64,000 nt of DNA from Perca fluviatilis (taxonomy: Eukaryota; Chordata; Actinopteri; Perciformes; Percidae). Position numbers and translations under genes: made by a program. The notes beneath the pieces were generated by a model that was given only the letters and a program-made list of their open reading frames with translations, did not search any database and was not told the origin of the DNA. This document shows positions 48,180-59,900 of this stretch, one piece after another. Location of the stretch: contig NC_053112.1 of NCBI RefSeq assembly GCF_010015445.1, forward strand, positions 33,009,998 through 33,073,997, written 5' to 3'. Numbering within the stretch: the stretch's first letter is position 1; every line of letters starts with the position of its first letter.

Positions 48180-49466
48180 CAACTGAAATCAGTGCAAACC
48201 TGTGGGTCTCTGCCTTAAGAGAACCACAACAGAGAACCACTGAGGTTTGGCATGCTGTCGTGATTCCTTGTGTCAATACTGGCTGTAAAGAGATCCCTTC
48301 CTAAAGCAATTTCAAGGTAAGAGATGGGGGACAAAATGAAAACTGAAACTAATATGAGCCTTCTGCAGTCTACATTAGACAAATCACATATGTTCTACAT
48401 TTACAATCTTGTTAGTACAATTCTCCCTCTTCTTGTTCCTTGCTGAGCAACAGTGGAGAGATAGTGGCACAAAAAGGACAATTTCTACTTTGAAAGATAT
48501 CCATTTCTATTTGTCAGACTACTGAATGCTCATATTAGTTCTTTTCTTTACAAAAACAGGAACTGTGGATTTGTCCCCCATCAGTTACACTTAAATTGTT
48601 TTAGAAAGTGATCTCTTTAAGGACAGTATGGACAGCATGAGGAAATATTACAGCATGCAAAACCTGTTCCACTGTTCATATGGGCACCTGACATTTGCAC
48701 CTATCCTCAAAATTTCAGTTTAAAAACATTGAAAACAACCAACTACCTTAATTAGCTTTCTTCCCGCTTTCATAATGTATTGTAAATATTTGCGACTTTA
48801 AACAACTTTTTGTATGGAAAAGCCCCAGGAAAACAGGCACTCTTCTATTTGCATAAATAGAATAAATATAGATGTATATAAAAAGAAATTAAACTATAGC
48901 GACGGATAACTGCCACAGGGCAGCGGTGCCTGTGTGTGAATCCATATCTCGGCAATTATTTTTAACACGCAAAGTAGCACAGTAGCATTTCGGTTATGCG
49001 TCTTTTTGGTGAAATTTAGGATATGTTTAAAATAAGCATACAGTAACATTATATGGACTTGATGAATCCCTTAAAATGCCCACAAGTCTCTGCTGCACTT
49101 TAACAGTCTGCTGGATTCTTTATCTGATCACCGGTGATATAGGAGGAGAGCAACATTATGGATGTTTCAGCAGTTTTTATTTTAAATAATTCTATCCTTT
49201 TTAATGAGTGAAGGCAACACATTTATCCTTTGTAACAGCTATGATATAAAAACACATACTGTGAAATTGAATCTCTTGTGTGCCAACCCTCCAGAAATGG
49301 TTTTACAACATAGTAGTTTTAGTGTTTTACAGTTTGTTAAGGGTCCACAAATTATCTAAAATGCTGTTAAGGCCTGGCAGCACTGGAGGTTATAAAATAT
49401 TTTTCAAGTATTGAAACATTAATTTGCATACTGGCAAAATGTGTTAGAGACGCCAAAGTCTGAGGA
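48180..49466. other. no recognised feature
   Basis: AT-rich unique sequence with no recognised exon or repeat. Confidence 0.6.
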
Positions 49467-49568
49467 CAACTGGCCTAAAATGAGTATACATTAGAGAACG
49501 ATTTCATCAATATTAATCAACTGGCCTAAAATGAGTATACATTAGAGAACGATTTCATCAATATTAAT
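49467..49568. repeat. perfect 2 x 51-bp tandem duplication
   Basis: The unit starting CAACTGGCCTAAAATGAGTA is present twice head to tail with no difference (49467-49517 and 49518-49568). Confidence 0.97.
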
Positions 49569-50270
49569 CAAAGAAAAAGTGACATTTTCATATCACCCTG
49601 GGCATAAAAAAGGTAAATTCTTAGCTTGCAAATTCTACTCTTCTCAGTAGTGGTGAGAACAAGAAAGTGAACTGGGTAGCCGGCGCTGACTTAGCAGGTG
49701 CATGTACAGCTGGCTAGGAGGATGGAGCAGCAGCCCAACCTGGCCACAAGGCTCTCCGACGGCCCCGTGAGGTCCCACTCTCCCAAGCTCATCACAAATT
49801 AAAACAGGCCAGTCGGACCAAATCAGCACTTTCTCTTATCCACTGTAGCGTGCGGATGTTGTATGGAGGTGTAAGGGAGGCCCTGAGAAGATCAGGGGAG
49901 ATGAAGCATTAAGTGCACATGTGAGTACTGTGAGCCTTAAGCGACTTCAACTTTGTTGAATCTAATGTGCATGACAACTTCTCAAAAGGATTTCATGATG
50001 TGGGATCTGACAGCCTTCTGGTGTTCAGGAAAGCACGACAACTGGACTGTAATGTATGTGGGAGAATTAATCTTGGATTATGGGAATATGTGGAACTAGA
50101 GATTTGGGTGTGTTATGCTAGTGGCAGCTAATGTAGCCTTGAGCCGCCAGTCTCAAGCAGAGATGAGGAGCGGGCTACAGAGGTCTGGTAACCTTACCTC
50201 TTTCACCTCTCCACACCATCAGTTTGGGGTTTTTGGTCGTCTTCATCTCCAACCAATATAAGAGACACTG
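49569..50270. other. no recognised feature
   Basis: Unique sequence, including a GC-richer stretch at about 49670-49760. No exon recognised. Confidence 0.6.
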
Positions 50271-50619
50271 TAGTTAAGTTTCCATCCACTTGTCAATCGA
50301 ATTATCTGAAGTTCGGTAAAAAAACTCATGCGAATAAATCTGGTGAAAGTGTGTTTCCATCCAACGGCTTTAAAGCGAATAAAAACCTGTGCGTAATGAC
50401 GTCACATGCTGTTTTGCGATTAAATTGGTATATCGAATTGATTTGAGACATTTTAAGGTGTTTCCATTCATTTTTGCACTGAATCGCACAAGATTCAAGC
50501 GAACTTTTGCGAACAAAGTTTTGCTAGACAGAAGGAGTTGTTGTTAATATTAGAAGCCAAGCTATAAGCTCCGATGGGTCTTTGGCCGAGGATCTGATCC
50601 AGCTCATCAAAAAGGTGGA

Positions 50620-50733
50620 ACTTGCTTTATATTTTCCCTCCGGCACTGCTGCGAGACAACTCTTTTTTGAGCCGTGTATCGCTGTTTGAGCACCATCCAT
50701 TTACTCCGCAGGACGTCCCGCGGCTTGTCGTAA
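50620..50733 (-). pseudogene. Myb/SANT-like transposon protein, C-terminal part
   Basis: On the minus strand, directly beyond the nested MITE, a frame reads KPRDVLRSKWMVLKQRYTAQ, the third-helix pattern of the same Myb/SANT-like domain, and ends at a stop near 50611. It is separated from its N-terminal part only by the 855-bp insertion. Confidence 0.7.
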
Positions 50734-51588
50734 GGGACATTCTAAAACGCTTAACGTGAAAAAGCTTAATGTGGTTTAATGTATCTAAAAAACGATCAAT
50801 CATCACCAGGTGTATCATGGTCATATCTTGTCATGAACACTTAAGCCTGTCAAAAAAGACGTTAATGTGTCATATAACGTCCATAATATTTGGACATTGG
50901 GTTAGATTTGACCGTTTTACGTGGTTATGATGAGCAATATAGAAGAGGATTTTTTGGTGATGATTGATCGTTGTTTAGCTACATTAAACCATGTTAAGCT
51001 TTTTCACATTAGGACTTATAAAGCCAATGAGAACCGTGGAGAGTCAACCCCCAGCCGCTCCTCTGCCCTGAAGCAGAAACGCTTTATGTCAGATAACGTC
51101 CATAATAATTGGACATTGGGTTAGATTATTTGACAGTTTTCCGTGGTTATGATGGGTAATATGAGAGAGAAATTTGGTGATGATTGATCATTGTTAAGGT
51201 ACATTCAACCACGTTAAGCTTTTTCCATAGGCTCTATGAAGCATAAACGCTTAATGTCAGATAATGTCCATAATAATTGGACTTTGGGTTCGAGTTTTTG
51301 ACAGTTTTCAGTGGTTATGAGGAGCAATATGAGAAAGAAATTTGGTGATCATTGTTTAGGTACATTAAACCACGTTAAGCTTTTTCCTCGCCATATTAAT
51401 ATTAATACGGCCACTGATGAGGAAAATATTAACGTGAGATAACTTCTATAATCGTTGGATTTCGATTTAGTTTTTTTGACAGGCTTAAGTGTTCGTGACA
51501 AGATATGACCATGATAAATCTGGTGATGATTGATCATTGTTTAGATACCACATTAAGCTTTTTCACGTTAAGCGTTTTAGAATGTCCC
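50734..51588. mobile_element. nested MITE with about 120-bp terminal inverted repeats
   Basis: GGGACATTCTAAAACGCTTA at 50734 is mirrored exactly at 51569-51588, and similarity of the two ends extends about 120 bp (to the GCCTGTCAAAAAA motif at about 50855 and TTTTTTGACAGGC near 51472). Between lie further units of about 150 bp (about 50867-51006, 51080-51226, 51244-51388), each containing TTGGTGAT and GTTAAGCTTTTTC. Flanks TAA and TAT suggest a 3-bp target site with one change. Confidence 0.85.
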
Positions 51589-51823
51589 TATTGTAACCTT
51601 TGGTCATTTCCTTTGTGAGCTCCTGATAAATGATGGCGTTTCTTAGATTTTTGCTATCTAAAATAGCTATTATATTTTTCTGGTAAATTAAATTAAAAAA
51701 GTATCTCGTCTCCTCGTTTGTCCACTTACATCTGTTTTTGTTGACACCTGTCATGTGTGCAAACAGAGCGGAAATACTGGGCGGAAATGAACTGAAACTT
51801 CTTCGTTTTGTGGCGGGTTGCAA
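51589..51823 (-). pseudogene. Myb/SANT-like transposon protein, N-terminal part
   Basis: ATG at 51823 opens a frame with KWTNEETRYFFNLIYQKN and IYQELTKEMTKGY, the first and second helices of a Myb/SANT-like domain of Harbinger type. It runs into the nested MITE at 51588, where it soon stops. The continuation is found on the far side at 50620-50733. A broken transposon gene, not a host gene. Confidence 0.75.
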
Positions 51824-52056
51824 CCATAAAATGACCTAAAACTTAATCGCAATTCATTATTTATTCAGCAAATAACGTTTCCATCAGCGTTTATCGCATA
51901 AGCCGTATATCGATCAAGAGAAAATCCGATGAGACCGAACGTATTTTCTTTGAGTCGATATTCATGAAATTTAATCGGATTTTACTGTTTCCAGAAGGCA
52001 TTTTTCATTCAATATCACTTAATTCGGATAAAAACGGGTCGATGGAAACATAGCTA

Positions 52057-53988
52057 GTAACTTGAGTCGATTTATCAGACTTCACTGCAGCTCCCTTTGC
52101 ATGCTTTATACAATTTCTTACATATGCTGACTGATTTCTTTTTTTAATAAGTCTTTTACCAAAGGCTCCAGGAAAGAGACCAATACACCTCACGTGTCTA
52201 AGAGCTATACTGTATGGACAATGTTTCAGGATGGGAAATGCCTGCCTCTAAAAGTTAGCGTCAGTGTAATTCAATTGTAACTTTTATTTGGCTAAACTTG
52301 AAATCTGTCCCCAACACGGTTGTGTTTTTCCACTGGACTAATGGTTAACAAGTGGGAGGGGTAACGAGCAGAGTAATGAGGTTGTGCTAATTACATCAGA
52401 GCTCTGTTTAAATGAAAGGTTGCGGATGTTGCTGCCCAGTTAGGAGACGTAGCTGGAAAATCTAATGTAGCCATGGAATCCCTTTCATTGTCATCTATCA
52501 CAGTAAAATAACAGGCTGCTGACACACTGCAGCGGAGATAGAAAGAAAGCTCAGAAGATCCAGCTGCTCTGTGCTCATGTATGTGTGGAGCTTTGTGTGT
52601 GCATTTATGTGAGAAGCCTATCATTGATTTTTCATTTTGTATTAGTAAATTAATCCCTAAAACGTGCCCCCTCTGTACTCATCAGAGGAGAGAATATTGA
52701 TTGCTGGGTTATACTGCCTTAAGGAGGCCATGAATTGCTAATCAAAATCGAAATCCTGCTGGGAACTGTATCAGGGTAAATATTCAATTCCTGGCCATGC
52801 AAAACAAACAGCTAAACTGTTGGGGGAATGAGAAAATGGAGCAGAATCACTGGTTGTAACCGTGTGTAATTGGTTTTGGTCAATTTAAAAATCCAGGAAT
52901 GGCATGCTTTTTATGAAAGGCATAATGTATACTTTAAAGAGACATGGAAAACATTCTATGTTTTTTTAAACATGAACACTTACCCTGGTCATGACTGACT
53001 TTTGCCCAAATTGAATTTGAACTTGTGATTATTATCATTAGACAGTTTTAACACACAATAGTACAGTTTTTACTGACAATTCTAACTTTTTTTATAGATG
53101 AAAAGACATTGCCATTTCTGACAAAACAACATCGAAGACCTGTGGGCGCTATTGGCATGCTGATGTACAATAAACTTGGACTGACATTACAAAGACATAT
53201 TACACAATTTAAATGTTGTCTTGGCAGCAACAAAAAGATTACTGGTGACATACGTTTTCTCTCTGGCACTTAATGCCACCCTCTTGTCTAATGTCTGAGC
53301 ACTCTGAGATGGGGATAACACTGCAGAAAACACTGGAGCGTTTGAAGTACTGCTTTAACACACAACTCCTTCCAATTGGTATTCCACCATTATTATCCTT
53401 CAGGCAGCTCAATAATTTCCCTTCACACTGAGATAAAGTGTTTATATTTTGACATATACACTCAGGCAGCTGGCTGAATACAATAATCAACATGAGATGC
53501 TGAAATGAGATTCCTACTCTTTTGTACGTGGACAAGGCTTATATTCAACATGAGGTCAAAGCTGTCCTGGGCTAAAAAGGAGCTACTTTTTCTTCCAGTG
53601 GCAATCCATGCATAATGAGACAGGAAGTTAGATCAACAGGGACATTGCGCCTTTCCTTGTAGCCTGACGTGACCTCCACATGATGCAGATGTGCTGCGAG
53701 GCAACTTGTTTTTTTATGCCTTTCACGCTTGTAGACGCCAGGCAGAACTGAAATATGTCAACTGCAAATATAAAAATGCTAAATAAATTGCATTTGTGTC
53801 CAATTATGGATTTCCATGTCCTTTTCATTATTAAAAATGAAGAGTGATTAATTTTTATTACAAATAAATAATGAGCCCTAAATAAGATGCCTGGAACCTG
53901 GACAATTGAATTGTCCCCATCACAAGACAAATTAGCAATGGTTTTCCTGTATTACCACTTAAGCTCCAAATAATGATTTGATTTTATC
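52057..53988. other. unique, repeat-free stretch; possible conserved non-coding sequence
   Basis: No exon, SINE, MITE or LINE piece recognised. Two sub-stretches (about 52380-52960 and 53640-53980) are rich in TAAT/ATTA and similar homeodomain-type words (for example GATTAATTTTTATTAC at about 53847), with balanced composition, which is typical of conserved non-coding elements. This is judged by eye only. Confidence 0.35.
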
Positions 53989-54606
53989 CAGGGTTTCCTT
54001 CACGATTTTTTTTTTAGCTGTGGGGGCAGGTCCGTACCCTCCCCTCCCCATGAAACGGAACTGACACTTCGCTGCAACACAAACAAATATATTTATTCAC
54101 CTCTATTCACGCACACAATGAGGCATATTTTCAGTTGTGATTGAACTGTATTTTTTGAGTTAATATATAGGCCAACTTTGATCTTCACATATAGGCTAAG
54201 CATTCTGTAGCAAATAACAATAACAACAAACCCACTATTAATTACATTATCTTAATGCAGTGTAACTACTTCAGCATGTAAATAATGCACCTAAAATACA
54301 AACATGAGCAAGGGCGTTCAGCAATCTCTATCGAATCAACAGCCACATGCAATTTAGCTAGCAGGTGAAGAACACAAACAACGAAAATCACCAGTTAACT
54401 TAATTTAAATTTGCAAGACCAGGCTTAAATTAAGTGACAACATTAGTTATACGACTTACAGTTCTCAAGGACATACACACACAATCTCAACTGGCTAGTT
54501 ATCCTTGTGTGTCCGCGCTATGCTCCGACATGCATTCTAACAATGCAGCCCTATTTCTGATACCATGGGGGGCAGCCACGGTCAAATCAACATAGAGGAA
54601 GCACTG
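53989..54606. mobile_element. MITE-like element with CAG..TTCCT ends
   Basis: The left end CAGGGTTTCCTTCACGA and the right end in reverse complement CAGTGCTTCCTCTATG share CAG-G-TTCCT. 618 bp, no coding capacity, with ATATTTATTCACCTCTATTC and similar sequence remembered from fish repeats. Flanks are both A/T-rich and an exact target duplication was not resolved. Confidence 0.55.
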
Positions 54607-55309
54607 TTATTTTATTATAAGAAGAAAATGTGCATTTGTTTATCACAGACAATACTTAATTGGCAAAACCCTTGGCTTTGTAAAAGACTATCAATTTTAG
54701 TCTGAGAAAAAAAGTGACAATGTATTTATTTTAATGCTCTTTTAAGTTGATGTAACCATTAAATAAAGTATAAAACGGGACACTCCTGACTCCACACAAA
54801 TTATACACTGGACTAACACTGTGTGGTAGACTGGACTTATAGCATGCAGTGAGAGATGAACAGAGATGCAGCTTTTGACCCCACACTACCACAGAACAGT
54901 CAGGGTGCACTGATGCTGCACAAGGTCCTCAATTATCCCTGCTCCACTTCATGCAGTGCCCAGTTGTGATACTGGCAGCCACTTTGCATCTGCTGACTTG
55001 CACCCCATCAAACTCTAGCACACCCAAGGCTGATAGATGGGCAATTACACCTCCAGACCCCGGCAAAGTGACTGAAGGCCAAACACTAGAACAACATTTC
55101 ATAATTCAATAAACAAAGAATATTATGCCAGGGGAAAGATTTGCAGATTGCAGATCTGATAATGGTACGGCTCATCAGTCCAAAGTACCTGTGTGTTTGG
55201 ATGGGCCAGTTATGAAACAGCTATTACAAGTTTACCTAGTATTTTGAAAAACATGTATGCAAGATGCATTACTGTGATAATGAAAACTAATTTATCCTCT
55301 GTTTTTCAG
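54607..55309. other. no recognised feature
   Basis: AT-rich unique sequence. No exon recognised. Confidence 0.6.
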
Positions 55310-55318
55310 ACTAGTCAC

Positions 55319-55777
55319 TAGCCTGGTTGACACCAGATCCTTTTCAGTAACTGAAAGTGGGTCTGGGAAAGGTTAATTGATAGTTCATTTCCAAAGGGGC
55401 GTCACCAACGGACGCCACTCAAATGCCTCTGGGCGCATTGGATAGTCCAACCAATCAGACCAACGACCCGGGTGACTCTGTGCTTCGGTAGCAGTCATGT
55501 TGAATGTAAACAAAAAGCTGCTCGCCGTCGCTGCGCTATTGTCGTCGCGTAAAGCCCACCTCAACGGTTGTGATTGGTGTAAAGCCCGCCTCAGCGGTTG
55601 TGATTGGTGTAAAGCCCGCCTCAGCGGTTGCGAGTGGTGTAAAGCCCGCCTCAGCGGTTGCGATTGGTGCCTCGATTTTGAGGACATTGGAAATTGGTTT
55701 GAATGGGCTCTTGGCCAGACTGACTTGCAGAGCAAATCTCAAATTTGCCGGAAGTTCATCAGGGTTTACCCAGGCTA
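55319..55777. mobile_element. MITE with exact 9-bp TSD and internal 30-bp repeat
   Basis: 459 bp flanked by ACTAGTCAC at 55310-55318 and 55778-55786. The ends are inverted, TAGCCTGG...CCAGGCTA. It is GC-richer than its surroundings and contains four 30-bp tandem units at 55549-55668. Because 30 is a multiple of three, long repeat-derived frames appear on both strands; they are not genes. Confidence 0.85.
55549..55668. repeat. 4 x 30-bp tandem repeat
   Basis: Units start GTAAAGCCCGCCTCAGCGGT and end GATTGGT or GAGTGGT, with one to three changes between neighbours. It lies inside the MITE at 55319-55777. Confidence 0.97.
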
Positions 55778-55786
55778 ACTAGTCAC

Positions 55787-56896
55787 AATAATTCTATTAG
55801 ACATATTTACTATTAAACAGGCAGCAAAGCATCAATTTAAACAATACAATTGAATAGACTGCTGGTATTTGTATTGGTTTCTCAAACCAAAACTTTATCA
55901 AAACCTATTGATCTTTAAGCAAAGACTTTTTTGGGAATTGATTCACAAGAATTTTCTGTACAATTACTGTTGCATTAAACCTAAAGAGATGTGCAACAGC
56001 GTAAGAGCTTCTTCAGACTCTTAATGTAGTATTGAGTGCTGCACTCGTGGTCGTCATAACAACCTGAACATTTATTGAAGCTCTTAGCCGGGAGTGTCTG
56101 CATAGTGAAGAGGGGAGAGTTGGTGCTTGAAAAACAGCAAATGCGTGTCTGAGGGACACAGGAACTGCTTATTAATACTAATTTCTGCAAGAGGTAGACA
56201 TGTGAATGGAAAACAGCAGAAGTCATACAGTCTTCCGGCACAAAAGCTGTGATTGGGAGGTATCCATGATTTCATAAAACTGAAGCATGACAACAGAGAG
56301 GTGCAAGACCACTGCTGATACTAAAACTGCAGCAAACATGAAGCCAACAACACTGTCAAAGCAAGATAAACTAAACACACATGGTGCAAATATAGACATA
56401 GTCGTAATGCACAAACCCTCTTAGCTGTATATTAACATGGGGAAGGTCCAGGCACTGAGCTTTCTACTGCCTCAGTGAAATTGAACTTTTAGTTCATGCT
56501 GCCCCCTAGAGGTACTAAAACAGCAATTTGAGTTGTTGCAGTCAATACATTTCAAGCACCAGTGAGGAGCACAGTGGGATTATGATCAGCGTTTCTCCAA
56601 TGTACGTAAAATGATGGAACTAATGCTATAGATGAAGATGAGGACATAAACACAAGTGCTACATAATCAAAAGATGAGGTTTTTCTTACCTGTGTGTTCA
56701 AAGCGTTGCATAACAGGAGAGGACATAAAAGAGAAAAAAGAAAAAACACATTTCTATTAGTGAAAGATTCTTTAATAGAGGTAAAGGGCATCAGCATGAG
56801 TAGATGAGTGCATTACGAGCAGGGTCAAGGAGGAGTGTGTGCTATAAATCACTACTAAAACAATGTGATGTTGTCATTTATTAAATCAAATATGAG
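55787..56896. other. no confirmed gene; weak exon-like signal
   Basis: No homologous exon recognised. On the minus strand, ATG at 56797 leads into a hydrophobic stretch (NVFFLFSLLCPLLLCNA) that ends at a good donor, CACACAG|GTAAGA, near 56690. This could be a signal-peptide exon or chance. A second hydrophobic frame at 56223-56414 has no usable acceptor in the right phase. Confidence 0.25.
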
Positions 56897-56975
56897 CCCT
56901 GTGGTGGACAGGCGACCTGTCCTTGGTGTCTCCTGATGTGAGCTGGGACAGACTCTGAAGAGGTTAGTGTAAATG
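56897..56975 (+). repeat. SINE 3' part fragment
   Basis: GCCCTGTGGTGGACAGGCGA, CCTGTCC, GATGTGAGCTGGGACAGACTC and CTGAAGAGG match in order the 3' portion of the fish SINE family whose 5' part is at 3791-3915 (from memory of the family). Degenerate and truncated. Confidence 0.6.
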
Positions 56976-59900
56976 CTGCAGTAGCATCAGTTCGATCACA
57001 ACTGGAGAGTATATCTTCAAGGAACGGCACTGAAGGCTTTTCTTGATGGAAAAGCTATTTTCGCTCTTCTCCTGATTGGCTTCGGCAAGAGTATGGTTTG
57101 TTGATCTGATTGGTTAAAGTTAGCCCGTGATAGACAGTCATAGGCAGATGCTTCAACAAGTCACCTGCCAAGTATTTTATCTGCATTTTTAAACGGTTTC
57201 AAATGACGGCTTTTCAGATGGTTCTGTGTAACAAACCATGTGGCACGTCAGGTTAGGTGAACTGACCCTTTTTGTAGCCATTAACAAATACTGTTGAACC
57301 GCAACACAAAACATGTGGTCAAAAGGAATTGGACAGCAAATGTTAAATAGCAGCTAACCACTTCCAAGTATCTGTCAAGCTGTTTGAACGTAGCTTTGGA
57401 TATGCTTGGAGAGTTTACACAGAAAAAAGCTAAATCTGATCCTTCAACCTGTTAACTGAATATTAAAGCACCACAACTCGGGATGTAAGAGCTTCAGTCA
57501 AAGGAAGGAAGCTGCAGAGGAATGAGTAATGAGGTGTGTGATTAAGGAAGAGAGTAGGATTACAATAACCTACCCAGTAAAAAAAAAAAAAAAAAAAAAT
57601 CATAAAAGATTTATACCAAGCGAATCATTTGAACCTACTCTAAAGCTTACATGGTTTGGACTTCTGTGAGGCCGACTTGCAAGGACTACGTGGAGGTGGG
57701 ATTCACAGAGCTGTAAAATTGTGCCTACAGCAATTAGACTGCACAACAATAGACTTATAAGCTCTTAGGCATCTTAAACTATGAGCATACTGTATATATC
57801 AACACTCAACTTTAAAATATATGCGTGTCATGTTTCCTCAATGTTTTTGATGTCTTGTCCTTGTTTTCCTGTCTTTTAATGTTTTGTATTTATGTTTTTA
57901 ATGTTATGCAGTAGGCTGTATAACGATGGAGCGTGTAATGGTGACCACATGAATTTCCTACTTGTGGATAATAAAGTTTACCTTGACAAGATTTTGTTGT
58001 GGGTGTCTGATTTACTGTGAAGGTGATGAAGCAATTCACTTTTGGTTCATAGAAATCAACTTTGCTTCTGCAGTTTCTTGAAACATTTGTACAGACCGGC
58101 ATCAGCTGAAATGCTATTAGCACCGAGCCTTGAGAGCACAAACCGCTGAAAAGTAAAAGCAATTTCTTTGTTTGGCTTAAAAAGGAACAAACTAGGGCTG
58201 AAACAGTGAAGAACAGTGATAGTCTGCGGTCGTTCTTCTGAAAGCAAAATGTGAAACTTACAACTCCCACGCACAAATCACAGAGGTAAACATGCTGTGA
58301 GGAGACCAAAGCGTCAAGTCACAGGAATGAAAATGCACTTCTTTTTCACTTTTTACTCACTTTACTGCCACATATTTCTTTACTTATTGATTTAAAAGTT
58401 ATGCACACTGGAAACCCTCAAACTAAAATGTTCTAACATACTGTAAATTAATAAAAATTGCCGCAATCATTCCAAACATTTTCTCAAAGGCAGCTCTCAA
58501 AACTGCCTTTTCATGTTTGTTTGTTTTTTTTTTTTTTTTTTTTTAATCAGAGGGACCAAGATGGACCGTTCAAACAGACTGTTAAGGCTTGATTTGGGGA
58601 TTTATTCCAATATGAAAGACTGCTTTGTTACATTTTAGTTCTGATTCATACAAATAAACTACTTGACAGCAGCTATACAGCTTCAGCCAATTAAGGATTA
58701 CAACTGATGTCCACGGGATGCAGCTCTGTCGCACTCGAGTTGCACCACAGCCACGTCTCTGCCGCGGTAGAAATGTCCAGTGAACGCATTTCAGAAGCGT
58801 AGCATCTCAAAGTAGTCTGTTATGAGCTATTTTACCAGCATTTGTGTGCCACAGATTTGAATACATATTTGCATCTAATTTATTATCAATATGGACACAG
58901 ATCCTTTGTGGCTGCACCTAATTCATGTTATCTTTTTGTATCTGTATTTTGTAGTAGTGCATATTAAAAATTCATTTCAAATTAGTACAATACAGAAAGG
59001 AATTTTTAGTATTTCCTTCCCATGCTTTACAGACTTTGAAGTGACAAACAAATGAGAAGTGTTACTAACCAATACAATGTGTTTTAAGTTTATTATGTTC
59101 CTGCCTTTGTCTGCCACTGAGTCTTAAAATAACTTAAGATAAACTATAATTGTTGTTCATAAATAAGTAATTTGCACCTTACAATGCCGCCTTTTTAGAA
59201 AGTTGCAAAATGAATCATCGAACAGTATGTGTTGTGCTCAGTCAGAGGGAGTCATCTGTACTGCGACTGAATGACTCAATTTAGTCGGGACAAAAAGCTG
59301 CTCATCCAGTGTGAGGAGGGCGGGTGTTGATTCTGCTCGTCGGAGATAAGACCAGAAGTCATCTCTCCTTATGATGGGAGGAACATTTCAATGAATCAAT
59401 GAGTGAAAGAAAAGACTGCAGAAGTAGGAAGGGAGAATGATGAAATGTATATAACGGGTAGGCAAAGCATGAGTTTTATGAACAGTGAGTCAATATTCTG
59501 CCAGGCATGCAGCCATCCTCCTTCTGTTCTATACCCACAGAGGGCAACTGAAAGGGAGCTATAATTTCCACATCGTTGTAGCATTAATGACACAAAGGAA
59601 AGGTATGTCCTTGAAAGACTAGAAAGACTTATTTCTGTGCAGCCCAGAAGGATTGCAGATTATTCTTTGCTATCCATTGATGGAGATTAAACTCTCAAAG
59701 GTACGAACTCTTGGAGGAAGAAAGCTTTAACCATTCCAACAACTGCGGCAAGAAAATTCCTCTAATTAAATGTTACAATAGAGTATGATGCTATAGGGCG
59801 GCAGTCATTCATGCATTATTCTTAACACATCTCCTATCTCAAGATCCAGTTATCAGTTGATGCAGCTTTTGGCCAAATTTACTTAAGTAGGAGCACATTT

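Larger units (their letters stand above)
50271..52056 (-). mobile_element. Harbinger-like element, interrupted by a nested MITE
   Basis: The ends are inverted: TAGTTAAGTTTCCATCCAC on the left and TAGCTATGTTTCCATCGAC (reverse complement) on the right, then related AATCGAATTA/ATCCGAATTA. The minus strand encodes a Myb/SANT-like DNA-binding domain, the accessory protein of PIF/Harbinger elements (family knowledge). A DDE transposase gene is not present. An 855-bp MITE (50734-51588) has inserted into the Myb/SANT frame. The 3-bp target duplication cannot be fixed with confidence. Confidence 0.75.

Noticed and set aside
50627..51124. Short frames inside the nested MITE
   Set aside because: They arise from reiterated terminal repeats and have no domain. 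The Myb/SANT pieces on either side are reported separately.
55385..55782. Open frames on both strands with 10-residue repeats
   Set aside because: The 30-bp tandem repeat in a MITE keeps every frame open; frames on both strands and no homology.
57890..58309. 139-codon minus-strand frame with Cys and Phe
   Set aside because: No splice context, no domain pattern, overlapping second frame; likely chance.
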